This document shows positions 1-11,223 of a stretch of DNA of 64,000 nucleotides, piece after piece. Under the pieces are notes generated by a model. It was not told where the DNA came from, searched no databases, and saw nothing but the letters and a program-made list of their open reading frames with translations. Origin of the DNA: Psilocybe azurescens. Lineage: Eukaryota > Basidiomycota > Agaricomycetes > Agaricales > Agrocybaceae. Numbering within the stretch: position 1 is the stretch's first letter; each line of letters begins with the position of its first letter. The translations under genes were made by a program, and so were the position numbers. The stretch lies in assembly GCA_023853785.1 (NCBI GenBank), contig JAJIRX010000793.1:1-64000 (forward strand), given 5' to 3'.

Positions 1-589
1 AGACAGGAAGCGGCCAAACCGAGCGATACTAACGCAATTTCAACTTTGGGAAAACAACGCGAGGCCGCCAGACTACGACTTGTATGTTTGAAAAGTATAA
101 CATGAACTTCCAAAGACTAATCTTGCTGTTTGTCAGATGGGGCTGAATAAACGCAACGGCAACTCGCATTCTAGCGTGAGTTGTTGATACTTTAGAGATG
201 TGATCGATGCTCAATGGACTCTAGATACGGCAACGCGGAATCCGAGTTTGCCACCCTCAAACCAACCACCACCAACACGACCCTCTATGGATGAGGATGA
301 GGATAACGAAGACACTTCGACACAACGTTCAACACCAGGTCCAGAAATTAGAGGGCATAGGATCGACCCCGTTTTCCACCAAACAATTCTGCCTCAAAAC
401 CGAACACTGCGCCACTGCTATCCGATGATGATGAAGACATGTATCTTGAAGACATTTCCCGGAGGATCAGGCCTCCATTCGGACGGCCTTGCGATCTCCA
501 ACTCCGGTCTCAGGAAATGAGCGGTATCGAGTTCCGGTACCTTCCCACAACGCTATTCTTCAACTCCATCAACCTCCACAATCAGATAT

Positions 590-1054
590 ATGGCCACAAG
601 GAGTGCTCGACCTCAGGATTCCCATACTTTAAATTCTTCCATGCCGTCAACCTCGGAAGTCAACCCACCAGGTTTGTTTCGCTCAAATCAACCTGCAGCT
701 TACAAGGCTCGACATGCCGCTCAATCTGCCTCTACAAAAGAGGCAACAACTTCCTCAGTCGCTCCTCAGCCATCTACTGCTCCGATTCCCAATCCAAGTT
801 CCGGCTCCTCAGTTTCTTCACATCGCAGTGGGGATCAATTACCATCCAACCCATCAAATGCTTTACCCAGTCGCGATCCTCCTGCACCACCTTCGCTGGA
901 TACAGAGAGGCTTCTCAATTGCATGGAAACTGTGGCAGCTAGTGTCAATGGCTTGCGAGCCGATTTCGCGAATGATCGAACACCATTGAAAAGGAAAATG
1001 AAGCCTCTCCCATCGCCTTTCAAAGAAAGAGCTTCAGGGCGTCCTCGCCCTTGA
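590..1054 (+). CDS. Ser/Pro/Thr-rich hypothetical reading frame
   Basis: An open frame of 154 codons rich in Ser, Pro, Thr and Ala that ends in a short basic stretch (KRKMKPLPSPFKERASGRPR). It has no recognisable domain and reads like a disordered N-terminal region. It lies about 65 bases upstream of the decayed conserved gene that starts near 1119 and on the same strand, so it may be that gene's first exon. This is inference; no clear splice donor was assigned. The DNA from 1 to 589 shows no recognisable gene. Confidence 0.25.
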   Translation: MATRSARPQDSHTLNSSMPSTSEVNPPGLFRSNQPAAYKARHAAQSASTKEATTSSVAPQPSTAPIPNPSSGSSVSSHRSGDQLPSNPSNALPSRDPPAPPSLDTERLLNCMETVAASVNGLRADFANDRTPLKRKMKPLPSPFKERASGRPRP

Positions 1055-1118
1055 TCGTACGGATCTGACGGTATGGTCTTTTTGCTCTCTAATCCGTAAA
1101 CATATTCTGATCTGGGTC

Positions 1119-2081
1119 ATGATTGGTAGGACTCGGTTCGCCTTTTTACGCGAATGTTTAAGTCTTCCACCAGACCATCAAGACAGAAAAATTTTCTTTG
1201 ATATTGCCGAATCCCATCTCGCTGATCATTTAGAAGTGGAGCGATTTGAAAATAGTGAACGAGCCTCCAGAAATGAAACCTTTCCAACTTTATTTCGAGA
1301 GGCCAAAGACTCTTTGGAATCTACACATGGCCGAACTCTTTGCCGCCGCACTGATTAGACGTAAATCAGATTTACAAGGACGAGAGGAAGAAATTGCCGA
1401 GTGCTTTATTGCTCGTATCATTACCCTAAAGGACCATATGGCTCATTCCATGAAGAGGCCGGACGAGACTGCGGAAGAGTGCGACGCGCGTTTAGCTAAC
1501 GATTTGAAGCGCGAACAGGCGTCGAAACGGGTCGTGCTCGTCAGACAAAGGTAATTATACAACCACTCGCGCCTTCGTTTTCTAATCGTCCTTCTTTCCC
1601 AGCTTTTCCAAACGCGTTTAAACAGTTGCCTATTAGCCGGCAAGAACCGACACGCAGGCGATTGACACACTTGGTGAAGACGGGATGAGCTCTGATGAGT
1701 CCGACGGTCCAGGCGTCAAAAGAGTCAAGTTGTTGTCTTGGCGTAATCCACGCCTCTTAAACACGGTAACCACTGCAGACGGCTGTTTACCAAAGCAGAA
1801 TGTCTATGGCGGAAGGCGACCGGGAGCCCAACCCGATATGCGCCTTCGACCAACGCAGTGTCAACCTGTCAGTACCAGGTCCGCCGAAGAACTGGCCTTC
1901 CAATTATTATCATCCAATTTGGTTCGAATCGAAAACAGACCTTGAACTAAAGTTGCTGGAACCCGCGGGCCCAAGCCTTTTCCTGGGGAGCATGACGAAA
2001 TCGATCCAAACATTCATCACTGATACACGACCTTCTGACTCTATCGACTTGTTACACATCATTCTTCGTATATCGCAGTGA
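1119..2081 (+). pseudogene. Decayed basidiomycete-specific conserved protein (GMSSDESD family)
   Basis: Fragments in several frames line up with a hypothetical family found in many copies in agaricomycetes. The parts in order are an AELFAAALIRR-like helical segment (about 1330-1550), a likely intron starting GTAATT near 1552, the family hallmark DGMSSDESD (about 1675-1705) followed by LLSWRNP, and a C-terminal part containing PKNWPSNYYHPIW in another frame (about 1890-1930). The function of the family is unknown. The frame changes between roughly 1800 and 1860 without an obvious intron, so I call it broken. The family assignment is from memory of its motifs. Confidence 0.5.
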
Positions 2082-3046
2082 CTCGTAAAGTACAGCATAT
2101 TTTTAATAAATCTCTTATGATATCGTATTAACAAATTTCTCTGCGCTTTGCAAAATCTTGTCTTTTTTAATATTTTCCGTCATCATTGACATTTCCGGTG
2201 GCAAAACAGCCCATGCTCCGTCATTTCAGAGCGTGATCGGTCTTGCGAAACACGTGAGTAAATCGCGACGCGACTCCTGCACACCCATGAATTTGCTGCG
2301 GGACCGTCCTGCCCAGAAAGTATGGTAAATCGAAGAGTTCGAAGGCTCCAGTGGTCGCAAAACATTACCGGTCCATCGAGTTCGATTCATGAGCCGTGGT
2401 CATAGTCGCAAAAAAAAGAGAATTCGATATGTGATGGCAAATAAACACTCCTACAACCTACATGAGACAATTAAGCCTCAATCTGTCCCCTGGCTACCTG
2501 TCGTCAGTTGAGTCCGGCGAGGGTGACAGAGGCAGGGACATCAGTGGCCTTTTCAACCTCAGTCTTGCTGGGGCTGAGAGTGATCTCGACGTAGTAGGGC
2601 TCGCCCTGGTAAGGGTTAATGCGACCGCGGCACGGTATGTGCGGCGGTTTTCATCGAGGGGTTGAGGAAAGACTTCGGGCCAGCGACCTGAACAGGCGAA
2701 GGAGGATTTAAGTACAAGTCGATACGGAAAGACCCTGGCTTGCCCGTCCAACACCAGCAAACCTGCGGAAATGTATCACGCGGTTGTGATCTTTAGGTTC
2801 CCAAGGTAGGCGCAAGCCTTGGTCAACTTAATATCTACAAATTTTTCAATTATGCATATTCAACCGAATATCATGTCTTCCATGCCAGAAAAGGCAGCGG
2901 CGACTTCACGCATGTCCTTCATTCAGAGAAGACATTGTCAATCTGTCATTGTTTCTGGAGGTCTCCTTCCAAAATGATTTCTACTACGACATCGCCGAAT
3001 GCAAGTAAAACTAAACAATTATGTAAACCAAGGTAGAGATATTTGA
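2082..3046. other. Intergenic stretch, nothing recognised
   Basis: No convincing gene, repeat or RNA was seen. A minus-strand frame near 2500-2650 contains a short protein-like run (PYQGEPYYVEITLSPS), but it is too short to assign. Confidence 0.3.
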
Positions 3047-4637
3047 CTAAGAATGTTCATGCCCCTCCTCCTTGATAAATCCACTTTCTTTCATCTTCGC
3101 AATTATAAACGCAAAAACTAAGAAACAAAGTGAAGACGTCAGAAATGGACCTATAAAGAAAATTAAAGAAGATCTCACGGCGAAAGCATATGGTGACCAG
3201 GTGGGGTATGTCACGAGGGCAACAAAGAAAAACAGAGGGCTATGGGTCCTCACGTAGCTGGAGAGTGGTTCCAGAGCGACTCTCATCGTTATTGCCGGTC
3301 GTCAAAGCCACGGCCCGTTTCTCCCATAGGTAGATAGACCCATTGGAGGATGCTGCAATGAGCACTTTTCGACTTTCCGCCCGAGTGACTGTAACAGCTT
3401 GGGTCATATGTGTTTCTGACGTCCAAGACATAAGTTCGAAAAATGTTCAGGCGACGGAATAAACCAACCTTTATACGCTAGAAGTAAGCGTTTGAAGAAC
3501 ATAATTGTTGGCTACATCAAAGATGTAGACTTTATTGTGACTTCCACAAATTGATAGTTTCGATCCTTCAATGAATTCGCATTGTTTGATGAAGTAGCGG
3601 AGCGTGGTCGGGAGTCTCCTACGGCAAGAAGACTGAATGGGTGACATATCGGGAGGATGGTAGACATCAAAATTGCCGTTGTTCAGGTTGTTGACGATCA
3701 CGGCTGTTTGATCACTCGACAAGGCAACGGATCCGCTATGTAATTTATCAGCCATATGTAATGAGAGTGCGATGCAATACATACATCCCGCTAGCTAGTT
3801 CTTTGCTCCATAATACGTCGCCATTGGCGGCATCTCGACAACGACTAAGGCATTCATTAGCATTGTTAAATGATTGAGGGTACATAACATACGCGACGCC
3901 GTCTTCTAATCCAAAAGACAAGAGATTCTGGCTCCTGGCGCCGTAGAAGATTACAGATGTGGGAATACCTGGTCGAGTTGCTAGGAGCTTCCCAGATGAG
4001 TCTCACCAAACCTGCTGAGGGCTCTTGGATAAGTCTTGGGAACAAGTGATACAAAGGATATATCTCACCGGCAGCTTCGATGTGGTACATCTTCACAGCA
4101 CCTGAATGGCTGGAAGCCACCAGTCTGCCATTGATCTTGTCAAACGCCACGTTCTCCACTGTATCGTTTGGGGTGAAAAGTTGTGTCATGGTCCCCGTTC
4201 TGCAAATGGCTTTGAAAATGGTAAGAACAGAAAAACATTGCGTTGACTACTTGACCGACCTTGACAGACCGAGAGTCCATGATAAAGATACTTAGACTGC
4301 CTACAACAGATCCTACGCACAGCACCGTTATGGCTTCCTCGCAGGCGACTCAGCGTATGCCCAGGCAAGGCAGGTAACTTGGCCCCAGCCTTTATTTTCC
4401 AAGACCTGTTCTGTTCGGAATGTTTCTGTGTTCCAAACAAATACCTTGTCGCTGTCACCTAAATTCTCATTTTAGCTAGATTATACCAAGTCGAAACATG
4501 GCTGAACATACCGGCAGCGAGCAAGAATTTTGCATTATTGGAAAGAGTAAATGGTCGACATGTTCGACCCCGGGTTCTTGAGCTCCTTCGTGAGGACAAA
4601 TGAAGCATTCTAAGTCAAAGGTTAGCGCAAATGTCAT
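3047..4637 (-). CDS. Multi-exon WD40-like protein with C-terminal membrane segments
   Basis: The minus strand reads as a spliced beta-propeller-like protein. Exon 1 starts at the ATG at 4637 and ends in FSNNAKFLLAAG at a GTATG donor (intron about 4459-4511). The next exon continues GDSDKVFVWNTETF. Another intron ends in TTGCAG at 4200 before TMTQLFTPNDTVENVAFD. Later exons carry LVASSHSGAVKMYHIE, VIFYGARSQNLLSFG and ILIAASSNGSIYLWE-like blades. The C-terminus (about 3050-3260) holds two hydrophobic segments, one of them SLIFFIGPFLTSSLCFLVFA. This architecture is common in basidiomycetes, but the role is unknown. Around 4343 the frame slips by one base between WAYAE and CEEAITVLC, so the gene is either slightly damaged or carries a sequence error. 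Exon borders towards the 3' end are approximate. Confidence 0.6.
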
Positions 4638-5625
4638 CTCCTCGAAGGCGTGTACTCGCCAGATTCATATCTTAGAAGTTAAACAGGGAAATTGGCCTTG
4701 AAGTCGAGGTTGATGAGTTTGATGCGAAAAGTGGGATGAGGGTGCTCTTAATCCAACATCGTTTATCTATAGTGAGCCAAGTATAAGCGAGTTCACATCG
4801 TGTCATTTTTGTCAGCTCACCTTTGGCATTGGATCACCAGTGCGCCACGACCAAGCCACTTCGAATTTTGTCTCCTTTGTCAAGTCTCCTTTGACGCTTG
4901 ATCGCCGGTACTTTCTCTCTTTACTATTCAAACGCGATCATCGCTATATATGGTTTCCTTTGTCCAGTTTCCTTTGATACTGGATCGTTGTGCGCCATAT
5001 TTCAATAAATCTCCGTACAACTTCGGCTTTTGTCACCCTTATTTTCTTTCATAATGCAGAAGGTAATTTTCGTCAAAAGTAATATACGATGCTATCTTAT
5101 TGAGTATCTACTCGTGTCTTGAATTGCGACAGTGATTTCATAGTGTACTGTTGGTGTGTTGTCGAAGAGGAAAGGAAACCGTGTGAATAAGCCTTGGGTG
5201 GCCTTTTGTGGTGGGCGGATTTTCATGCCGCTGATGCCGTCCTGCCGATCGCGGCATTGAAATCTGCTCTGTATAAGAAAGTGAGCGATCAAAATTAAGG
5301 TCCCTTTCCGACCTTCCCTTTTCTCCATGTTACAAAGGAATCTGAAAGGGCATTGTTCGAAGTTCCAGGCATGAGTGATATTTGGGCGCATGAAAGCGAG
5401 TTGAAAGCGAGGGTTTATTCCAGCTGCAGATGAAAAATGGACTTGAAAGCGAGCTATGCGAGTTCTTCCAATACCGTACCCAATATATCGCCATCCCTTT
5501 GCCTCGCTCAGTGCATACATAAGAAAACTTAAATCTCGTTTACTACCCAATTTATCCTTACCTTTCCTTTTTTCAATCTTAACTTAACAACTCGCGACAT
5601 TACATATCTATGGAATCCTTCATTA
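4638..5625. other. Intergenic stretch between divergent genes
   Basis: This holds the presumed upstream regions of the WD40 gene (minus) and the 5.6-kb gene (plus). A 152-codon minus frame at 5092-5550 has no family resemblance and is not called. No promoter element was assigned. Confidence 0.3.
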
Positions 5626-6442
5626 ATGCCTACTCGCTGTATCACATTGCCCGTTCCTGGTGGAGCTTCCCTGGTGGAACCCTCCGTTATGCCAGAAGTA
5701 CCTGGATCATACTTCGCATATCCCCACCCTCAAGTCACATCTCGCATCAATTTCTCGCCGATATTTCGCCCTCCTCCAGCTGTTCCTAAGGTAGGAATGC
5801 GGATTAACTGGGACTTCGCGAAGTCCTACCTCTAGTCCATCTTCCGTAGCGAGCCCATTAGCCACCGATCCGTCGACACCACCTCCATCTAACCCACCCA
5901 CCGTGGGACCATCCACTTTGCCCACAGCGGGACCATCCAGTGCGCCAAGCTAGTCCTTCAAGAGTGGTCATAATCCCCAAGCCCGTAGGGGAACCTGGTC
6001 GCCCGGGCTCTGGCGGATTTAATTTGGAAGACATCCTCCAGAACACTTACAACTGGACTAAGAAGGATGTGGAAACATTGTTGGTGAGAGTTTACTCCTA
6101 TGTTAGCAGATATCTGTTCTTAATATCTTACTCTATCTTGCAGGCTTATATCCGCAGGGAAGCCACCAGGACACTTCGACTTAACGCTAGCTATCGCTCA
6201 CAGAACCAGACGCTTATAAATAAGATCTGTGAGATGGTGTGTGATCTATTTTCACTTTAACTATGTGTATTGACTTCACACAGGCCATGGACGCTGACCA
6301 CTGGCCTGTATTGACCAACTACGACAATTGCTGGCCTGTAAGGAGTGCGTTGAAACTCATCCTCAAGTACAAATCGGAAGCCTTGCGGCGGGTAGAAGGC
6401 AAGAGGGTGGCGGCCCGCATTCGAGATGCCGGTCGACAATAG
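5626..6442 (+). pseudogene. Conserved basidiomycete hypothetical protein, probably frame-damaged
   Basis: The C-terminal half is clear and spliced: GEPGRPGSGGFNLEDIL followed by KKDVETLL, an intron at 6084-6143 (GTGAGA to TTGCAG), AYIRREATRTLRLN to NKICEM, a second intron at 6237-6283, and a last exon with NYDNCWPVRSALKLILKYKS that stops at 6442. The WPVRSAL-LKYKS end is typical of a repetitive agaricomycete hypothetical family of unknown function. The N-terminal half is Pro/Ser/Thr rich, and its frame ends in a stop at about 5951 just before the conserved part, so one base seems gained or lost there. The start at 5626 is only the first in-frame Met of that region. Confidence 0.5.
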
Positions 6443-7529
6443 AGAGAAGTCGCATGAGCCTAGCAGCAGTGATGAAGTGTAAGTTGTGGCGCACTCATCT
6501 TGAATTCGGGTTTCTCTCCTTTCAGCATCGTTTATTGCTTGTAGTTCGGGTTTGACACCCATTTACTTTTCTTTTTCTTTCCTTGGATCAGTCATTACTC
6601 TTTCCGATACAGTCTTTACTCCATCATACAATTGTTATTTACGGACTCTCATACTTCTTTTACAAGTGCGATGGGTGGGATGAGAAGGGAAAGCGTGATA
6701 AAATAAGTGCGCGATGATGATATCCGGAGCAGAATTTTATGCCGATAAAGCCGAGGAGGCGCTTTTCAAAAAGCGACGGCATAGAAATCGTCGTCGCATA
6801 TCAAAGGTGCTGCTGTGACAATGTAACGCTTTCCTCTTCTTTCCAACCTTCTAGCACCTAGTTTGCGTTTCAGCCTGCCAAGTTCTGCTCAACTGTAGCT
6901 CACGTTTTCACCTATCTTGTTCAACCGCTCCTTGTATAAGCTTTCAAATCTGTAGAATAATAACAAGATATAGATAGTATAATGTATTCCACAACAATTC
7001 CACAAATAAAAGAGGACACCGTGGACGAAAGCGTTAAGCGCCAAAGATTTGGTTGTGGTGGAAATGCATAGGTAATTAACGTACTTGGGACGGCCAGGAA
7101 TGATAATGAAATGTTCTTTAACCCGTTGTGGTGTCGGTTTCTTCTCTCAATTTGGATGATTTTTCGCTGATTAGTGTTTGGTAGATCCATCGACTCTGAA
7201 GGAAGACGTTGAGCACCTCCACGAAATGGTAAAGTTTCAAAATTTTATACCTAGTGGTCCTTCTCCTGTTGAAACCTCAATCATGCATGATATAGATAGC
7301 TAAGATGACAACAGAAAAGGACGCATTCCTTGGTTCTTTGTGGCCGTCCCAGATGGACGTGCTGTTGAATGTGCGGCGTTGCCGCCAGCACGTCGTACGG
7401 GGAGTGGACAACTATACAGGTGTGTATATATATATTCCTAAAGCACACCGCTGAACTTGGTCAACTCCAAGTTACTCGAGCTACATCGCCTTTCTCTCTC
7501 TGACGCATTTAATTCTACTATGATCTTAG
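6443..7529. other. Intergenic stretch upstream of the cellulase relic
   Basis: No gene was recognised. The first exon of the downstream endoglucanase (signal peptide and start of CBM1) should lie at the right edge. The sequence at 7305-7427 is open from an ATG but does not resemble such an exon. Confidence 0.3.
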
Positions 7530-8250
7530 GGTTGGGCAGGCGCGACGACCTGCGTTTCTGGAGCTACACGTATAGTCTCCAATCCATGTAAGTCTGATCA
7601 CCATTGAATAGCTTTCATGCTACCATGGATGATAACAATCGTTTGTTTAGACTACTCTCAATGCTTGCCTGGTGTCGTTTCAAGCTCATCAACCGCCATG
7701 GCCACAAAGCCAAGTTCCACCCCAAGTACCACCAGCAAGCCCGCAACATCTTCTGTCCCCGCAACGTCGATGTCTGATCCGTCTCCTGCTTGCTCTGCGA
7801 GTCTCACTTCTAGGGTGACAGGAAAACTCTCACATGTCGGAATCAACATTGCCGTGTTCGACTTCGGGTGTTCGACTTTGGATGCAACTCTGATGGTGTG
7901 CGTCGCTTTCTGACCAAATGTTATTTGTGTTTCGTTGGCTAAAATGAATTTGAATTGCTCACTTAAATAGAGCTGCAATGCATCACTTTGCCAACGATGA
8001 CGGATTCAACACCTTCCGCCCGCCTGTCGTCTGGCAATTTTTTACGAACGATGTCATAATCAGCGCGATCAACCAGACGAACTTCGCTAAATATGATGAC
8101 CTCGTTCAGGTGAGGGATTTTATGTCTCTGTTTGTCTATTTATCATTTATATGCTCGATAATTAGGCGTGCTTGGCTGTGAGGGCATCCTGTTGTTGACG
8201 TCCACAACTATGCAGCGGTTCAAAAGCAAACTAAGTATCCTTATTCGAAT
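7530..8250 (+). pseudogene. CBM1-GH5 endoglucanase relic (truncated)
   Basis: The visible exons encode the end of a fungal family 1 cellulose-binding module (GWAGATTCVSGAT then SNPYYSQCLPG across an intron at 7588-7650), a Ser/Thr/Pro linker (about 7660-7800) and the start of a GH5 catalytic domain (KLSHVGINIAVFDFGC at about 7830-7870). After another intron comes FANDDGFNTFRPPVVWQF (near 8000), then AKYDDLVQ, an intron at 8110-8165, and ACLA followed in a shifted frame by VVDVHNYA. Such enzymes are secreted and cut internal beta-1,4 links in cellulose. One CBM1 cysteine is replaced by Arg (GATR for the usual GATC), the frame breaks just before DVHNYA, and the rest of the barrel, including the catalytic glutamates, is absent. 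It is a pseudogene. The first exon was not found. Confidence 0.75.
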
Positions 8251-8276
8251 CAAACTGCCGGATGGACTTCTCACTT

Positions 8277-8459
8277 TCATTCACTGTAGATTGGGCTAGC
8301 CTCCCATCCTTCATCATTATCTAATTGCTCATCAAGGTCGCCATGGATCACAGAATGGACATGGGAAGCTGTTTTCGATTGATTCCAAACGCCGGTAATG
8401 TTTCTCTTTGCGTTCTTCTTTGCCTTACGAAAGTAATCAGTGATTTGTGGCTTAGGCAA
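8277..8459 (-). CDS. Short hypothetical ORF with PIP-degron-like N-terminus
   Basis: Sixty codons starting MPKPQITDYFRKAKK and ending in an acidic segment. The start resembles the ITDYF-type N-termini seen in some fungal transposase-like proteins, and also a PCNA-interacting degron motif. It may be the first exon of a gene whose continuation is lost, because the adjacent cellulase relic is also truncated here. The function is unknown. Confidence 0.25.
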   Translation of the reverse strand: MPKPQITDYFRKAKKNAKRNITGVWNQSKTASHVHSVIHGDLDEQLDNDEGWEASPIYSE

Positions 8460-8756
8460 TAGGATTTTGTGAAAATTTTAGGGAGGAACAGCTCAATAAA
8501 ATCCCACCGAACTTTGGGATCATTCCATTCTTTGAAAAGAAAGCGATTCCGCTATTTTTCATGATTTTACCGGTTTTTTAAGGATCCGGCCAATATTTTA
8601 GGGTGTGCATTCCTTAATTGGCAATTTAAAAGGAACGGCTCGATAGAATGAGCTGAAAGTTGGTCGGGAAGCTCCTTAAACGGGATTCTACTGATTCCGA
8701 TGGTTTTGGGGGCCATGAATAAAAGCTGATTTTTAGTTGAGTTTGATTGTCCGTGA
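8460..8756. other. Short non-coding stretch
   Basis: Nothing was recognised in these roughly 300 bases. Confidence 0.3.
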
Positions 8757-9357
8757 CTGTAACGGCACTGGGATCAGGAACGGGATGGGAAATAAGCGGA
8801 TACAGCGCTGGCGGTGCCTGCGCACGCGTCCGATCTTGACGCGCATTACTGGAAGAACATGTTTATTGAGCTGGGATTCGGGGATACCGTCGAACGGAAC
8901 AGCAGCACCAACCCCAGCAACATCATCCTCAGCAACATCAGCACCAGCACCAACATGAACATAAACAGCATCAGCAGCGCCATCAACAACAGTAAAACTC
9001 GACGCGGCGTGTCGCGAGCGCGACTGTCACAGTGCGTATAGATGATTTATCGTGTTCTTTTATATGACGTATTTTTAATCTATTTCCCTCTTTTTTCGTA
9101 TAGATCGCCTAGGTGATGAAGCACCTTAGCCTGCCGCTCGCGGATGCGTATCGCCATCGTTTGCTCGCGGGCGGCTCTCGGTGCTCATTCAGTCAAACGT
9201 GCGACTGCTGTATATTCTGTGCGGATGGGAGATCAAGCTGGCGAAAGAATGCGCGGGTGGCGACGAGCGCAAGCTGAAGAAAGAGGTGGTTAGGACTCTG
9301 ACTTGGCCTTATCTCTCCAAGGAAGTCCGTGCTCAGAATGAAAAGTTTTTGCATTGA
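8757..9357 (+). pseudogene. Gln/His-rich gene fragment
   Basis: The region 8902-8992 is a CAG/CAA/CAC-rich tract that reads as mixed poly-Gln/His (QQHQPQQHHPQQHQHQHQH) in one frame. It is preceded by a short protein-like part (HYWKNMFIELGFGD). A second protein-like run near 9170-9357 reads LLYILCGWEIKLAKECAGGD and ends in EVRAQNEKFLH before a stop. The runs are in different frames with a possible intron ending in ATAG at about 9104. I do not recognise the family. Poly-Gln/His tracts are common in fungal regulators, but nothing here proves that role. Confidence 0.3.
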
Positions 9358-9480
9358 ATGATCATAGCTTGCATATTTCTTCCCCTTCGGTCAAACTGGA
9401 TCTATATGTGTGTGCTTCACCGCACTGTTTTATGTTACATATCATGTCGATCAAACCATACCCTTCCCATACCCTTCTCG

Positions 9481-9919
9481 TCACATTTCATCGTCTTTTA
9501 AGTGGCCATACAGCGCCTTATATCTCCATCTTCTCCTCCTCATTCGACTCTTCGTCACAGTCCCCCTATCCCTCCCCTTATCGCCCGAGCTACCATCCTC
9601 TACGTCCTCCATAGCCTCTCCCGCTTCGTTGAAGGCTCCCGACGCTTCCTCGTTATCGATATCCATCTCCTCGTCCGACCGAGTGGCTGCATCCTTGGAG
9701 TTGAGATCTTCGGCGGGGAATAACTAACGTGAGCCGCGCTGGAAACTTGACGGCTAGCACAGCGACGACTCACCGAGGAGGGCCAACGCCTTCGTTATTG
9801 CATCGGTCGCGTCATCTCTCCCCCTCTCGCTGGATTGTCGAGACTGCCGAACGGGTATGAGGCCATGACCGTCGAATGAGTCGATAGCGACATTTCCTTA
9901 CCTTCTCGACCGCATTCAT
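9481..9919 (-). CDS. Small three-exon hypothetical protein
   Basis: The minus strand offers a clean spliced model. Exon 1 is 9902-9919 (ATG with an in-frame stop four codons upstream), intron 9844-9901 (GTAAGG to GGCAG), exon 2 9774-9843, intron 9708-9773 (GTGAGT to CGAAG), exon 3 9481-9707. The total is 315 bases, giving 104 residues. The product has a charged middle (DEEMDIDNEEASGAF and EAMEDVEDGSSGD) and a basic C-terminus (RMRRRRWRYKALYGH), which suggests a nucleic-acid-binding or nuclear protein, but no family is recognised. It could also be the tail of a longer protein. Confidence 0.4.
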
Positions 9920-10409
9920 CGCAGTCTCGAGTCACGCAGACGTGCATCTCTCACGTCTGGGCATCATTAGGTTAGTTTGATGAGCTATTTTCTTAGATAT
10001 ACAACGACACTTACCTTGCTCTGTAGAAGAATTAGCGCCAGACATTGATATTCGGTATTCGGTGTGAGTGCGTAGCGAGGATGTACTCGATGTGACGGAT
10101 GATGGTGAAAAAGTTGATAGTGGGATTTGTGCCCGGTTTCTTCACGTGCGCTTAAGTATCGATTCACTTTGGCGTTGTCGTTTACAAATGGTTAACTAAA
10201 TAGATCTTTGCACTCTGTAGTCAGTAAAATACGTGTCTTTATCGCGTCAAATGGATTAAATTGAATGAACCGCGAGTCGATAATAAAGTACATTCAATTG
10301 TTTAAATGTCGTGTGCGAGTCGCCGTCAGCGCTCGAAATCGCGAATTCTTCGCGCACTCATCGACTTCGCTGAGCGAGTCGAATACTGTATGTTTCGATG
10401 TAAGGTCGA
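9920..10409. other. Intergenic stretch
   Basis: No gene was recognised between the small minus-strand gene and the foldback-element fragment. Confidence 0.3.
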
Positions 10410-10806
10410 CATACAGTAATTACATACATAAATTCTGTTTGTTTTACTAACAGAAGTTCTGTTCTTTAACTGTAAGTTCTATTTACACAAGTCATATTTG
10501 TATAACATACAGCAATTATATACACCATATCTGTATGTTTTACATACAGCTATTATATACAGCTATTCTGTATCTTTGACAAACAGCCAAAGAAAAGAAG
10601 TCATGTTTATTCAGGTGTTTTATTTACTTACAGCTTAGAAACAGAAACGGTGTTTGTTCAAAATACAGCTACCGAACAGAATATATGTTTGATATCTGTA
10701 TTATTTCTAAACATAAATACTATATGTCATACTTACATCAATTCTTACATAAGTCATGTATATAAATCGCTGTATGTCAGACATACAGCGGTCGGCGCCA
10801 GCAGTG
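10410..10806 (+). repeat. One arm of the CACTG-ended foldback element
   Basis: This segment matches, with divergence, the right arm of the large palindrome at 55159-56013. It shares the alternating tracts of ACATACAGCAATTA, CTGTATGTTTTACATACAG and TTCAGGTGTTTTATT, and it ends in the same GGCGCCAGCAGTG terminus. The left arm is missing, so it is a truncated copy. Confidence 0.7.
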
Positions 10807-11223
10807 TGTCTTGGAGTGGTGCAGAAATGCTGGATTGTGGCTGCATTTGTCTTGATTTCTGTCTTGGTATGTTGGGTTCAATGCCTAAAGCCTTCTGTGT
10901 TGATGCCATTGCTTGCCATGGTCTGTTCTGAGACAGAACAGAAGTTCTACATTACCTTTAGATTAATTGTCCATAGCACTGAATTATTTTCACTAGGAGT
11001 TGAATCTAGAGACAAAGAAAGGCCCAATATACAACCACAAAACAATAGAGTAGAACTGGGGCAAGGTATTTTATTTCTGTTTTCTTTAACATAAATGGTC
11101 AAGTAATCCATAGATATAGCAAACTCCCATGTTCAATCATCACAGCAGCAAGATAGGCATGACTTTTGTCTGGCTGGCTGTTGTGCATATTGAGACCCTC
11201 TCTATTGACACAACCTGGGCCAA
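10807..11223. other. Presumed upstream part of the Helitron
   Basis: This lies between the foldback fragment and the first recognisable Helitron codons. No 5' Helitron terminus could be fixed and no other gene was seen. Confidence 0.3.

Noticed and set aside
2494..2760. 88-codon minus-strand frame
   Set aside because: Low-complexity Arg/Ser/Pro translation. Another frame of the same strand looks slightly more protein-like, so neither is called.
5092..5550. 152-codon minus-strand frame
   Set aside because: No recognisable motif, no matching splice structure and no neighbouring coding signal.
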